A stretch of 64,000 nt of DNA, taken from the NCBI GenBank assembly GCA_031835245.1, contig JAVKOQ010000066.1:158029-222028 (forward strand), read 5' to 3'. Positions 63,976 through 64,000 of this stretch are shown in pieces (the first letter of the stretch is position 1; each line of letters starts with the position of its first letter). Source of the stretch: Balamuthia mandrillaris. Its lineage: Eukaryota > Discosea > Longamoebia > Balamuthiidae. The position numbers and the translations under genes are program-made. Under the pieces are notes generated by a model that saw only the letters and a program-made list of their open reading frames with translations, made no database searches and was not told the origin of the DNA.

Positions 63976-64000
63976 CAGTAGCAGACACAGAGGACGATTG

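Noticed and set aside
1-64000. tRNA, rRNA or spliceosomal RNA genes
   Set aside because: I scanned intergenic parts by eye for cloverleaf arms and conserved boxes and saw none; a covariance-model search could still find one.

Overview
The window is eukaryotic nuclear DNA. Nearly every recognisable gene is split by short introns, mostly 60-400 bases with GT-AG ends, that keep the reading frame. Families present include an ELO fatty acid elongase, a TMEM115-like Golgi protein, neurochondrin, the WASH-complex subunit FAM21, a CARMIL-like actin regulator, exosome subunit CSL4, and an F-box/RasGEF fusion. Microsatellites are abundant, chiefly GA, TTC/GAA, TCTCC and CTCTTG. The mix of amoeboid-motility proteins (CARMIL-like, FAM21), F-box/RasGEF, F-box with WAR-PW repeats and several GATA fingers suggests a free-living amoeboid protist, most likely an amoebozoan. 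That is inference; no rRNA or organellar marker is present to confirm it.

Layout, with strands in brackets. 1-378: tail of a leucine-rich repeat (LRR) protein with a C-terminal Cys motif [+]. 883-2384: ELO elongase [+]. 3077-4401: GATA finger gene [+]. 4788-6947: full LRR/Cys gene [+]. 7469-8410: TXNDC17-like thioredoxin [-]. 9001-10681: VWA-domain protein [-]. 11037-12407: F-box repeat protein [+], probably frameshifted near its end. 12695-14247: 2-oxoglutarate/Fe(II) oxygenase [-]. 14448-18136: MULE-type DNA transposon with degenerate inverted ends and an intact transposase gene [-]. 18290-18631: BolA1-like [+]. 18778-21000: TMEM115-like [-]. 21538-24491: F-box/RasGEF [+]. 24557-30459: CARMIL-like [-]. 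31219-31867: secreted cupredoxin [+]. 32004-35931: oligopeptidase B [-].

36040-46799 is a rearranged block. It holds an LRR/Cys pseudogene [-], a 176-base foldback, an intact Trm9/ALKBH8-type tRNA methyltransferase [+], two LRR/Cys genes [-], copies of the neurochondrin 3' end, Trm9 remnants, and the intact neurochondrin gene [-]. The arrangement reads as repeated tandem duplication of a segment that contains an LRR gene, inside what was once a Trm9/neurochondrin convergent pair. Then come alanine aminotransferase 47089-49643 [+], FAM21 49727-55823 [-], a GATA plus AMN1-like LRR fusion 56976-60150 [+], a canonical GATA gene 60356-62560 [-], and the 3' part of CSL4 63126-63880 [-].

Two themes tie genes together. 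FAM21 and the CARMIL-like protein both act on Arp2/3 and capping-protein control of actin. The LRR/Cys family (five loci here, with 20, 15, 8 and 3 full repeats where countable) is expanding and decaying locally and is the most unusual content of the window. Exon boundaries were read by eye from splice signals, frame and family similarity; none was tested against transcripts.
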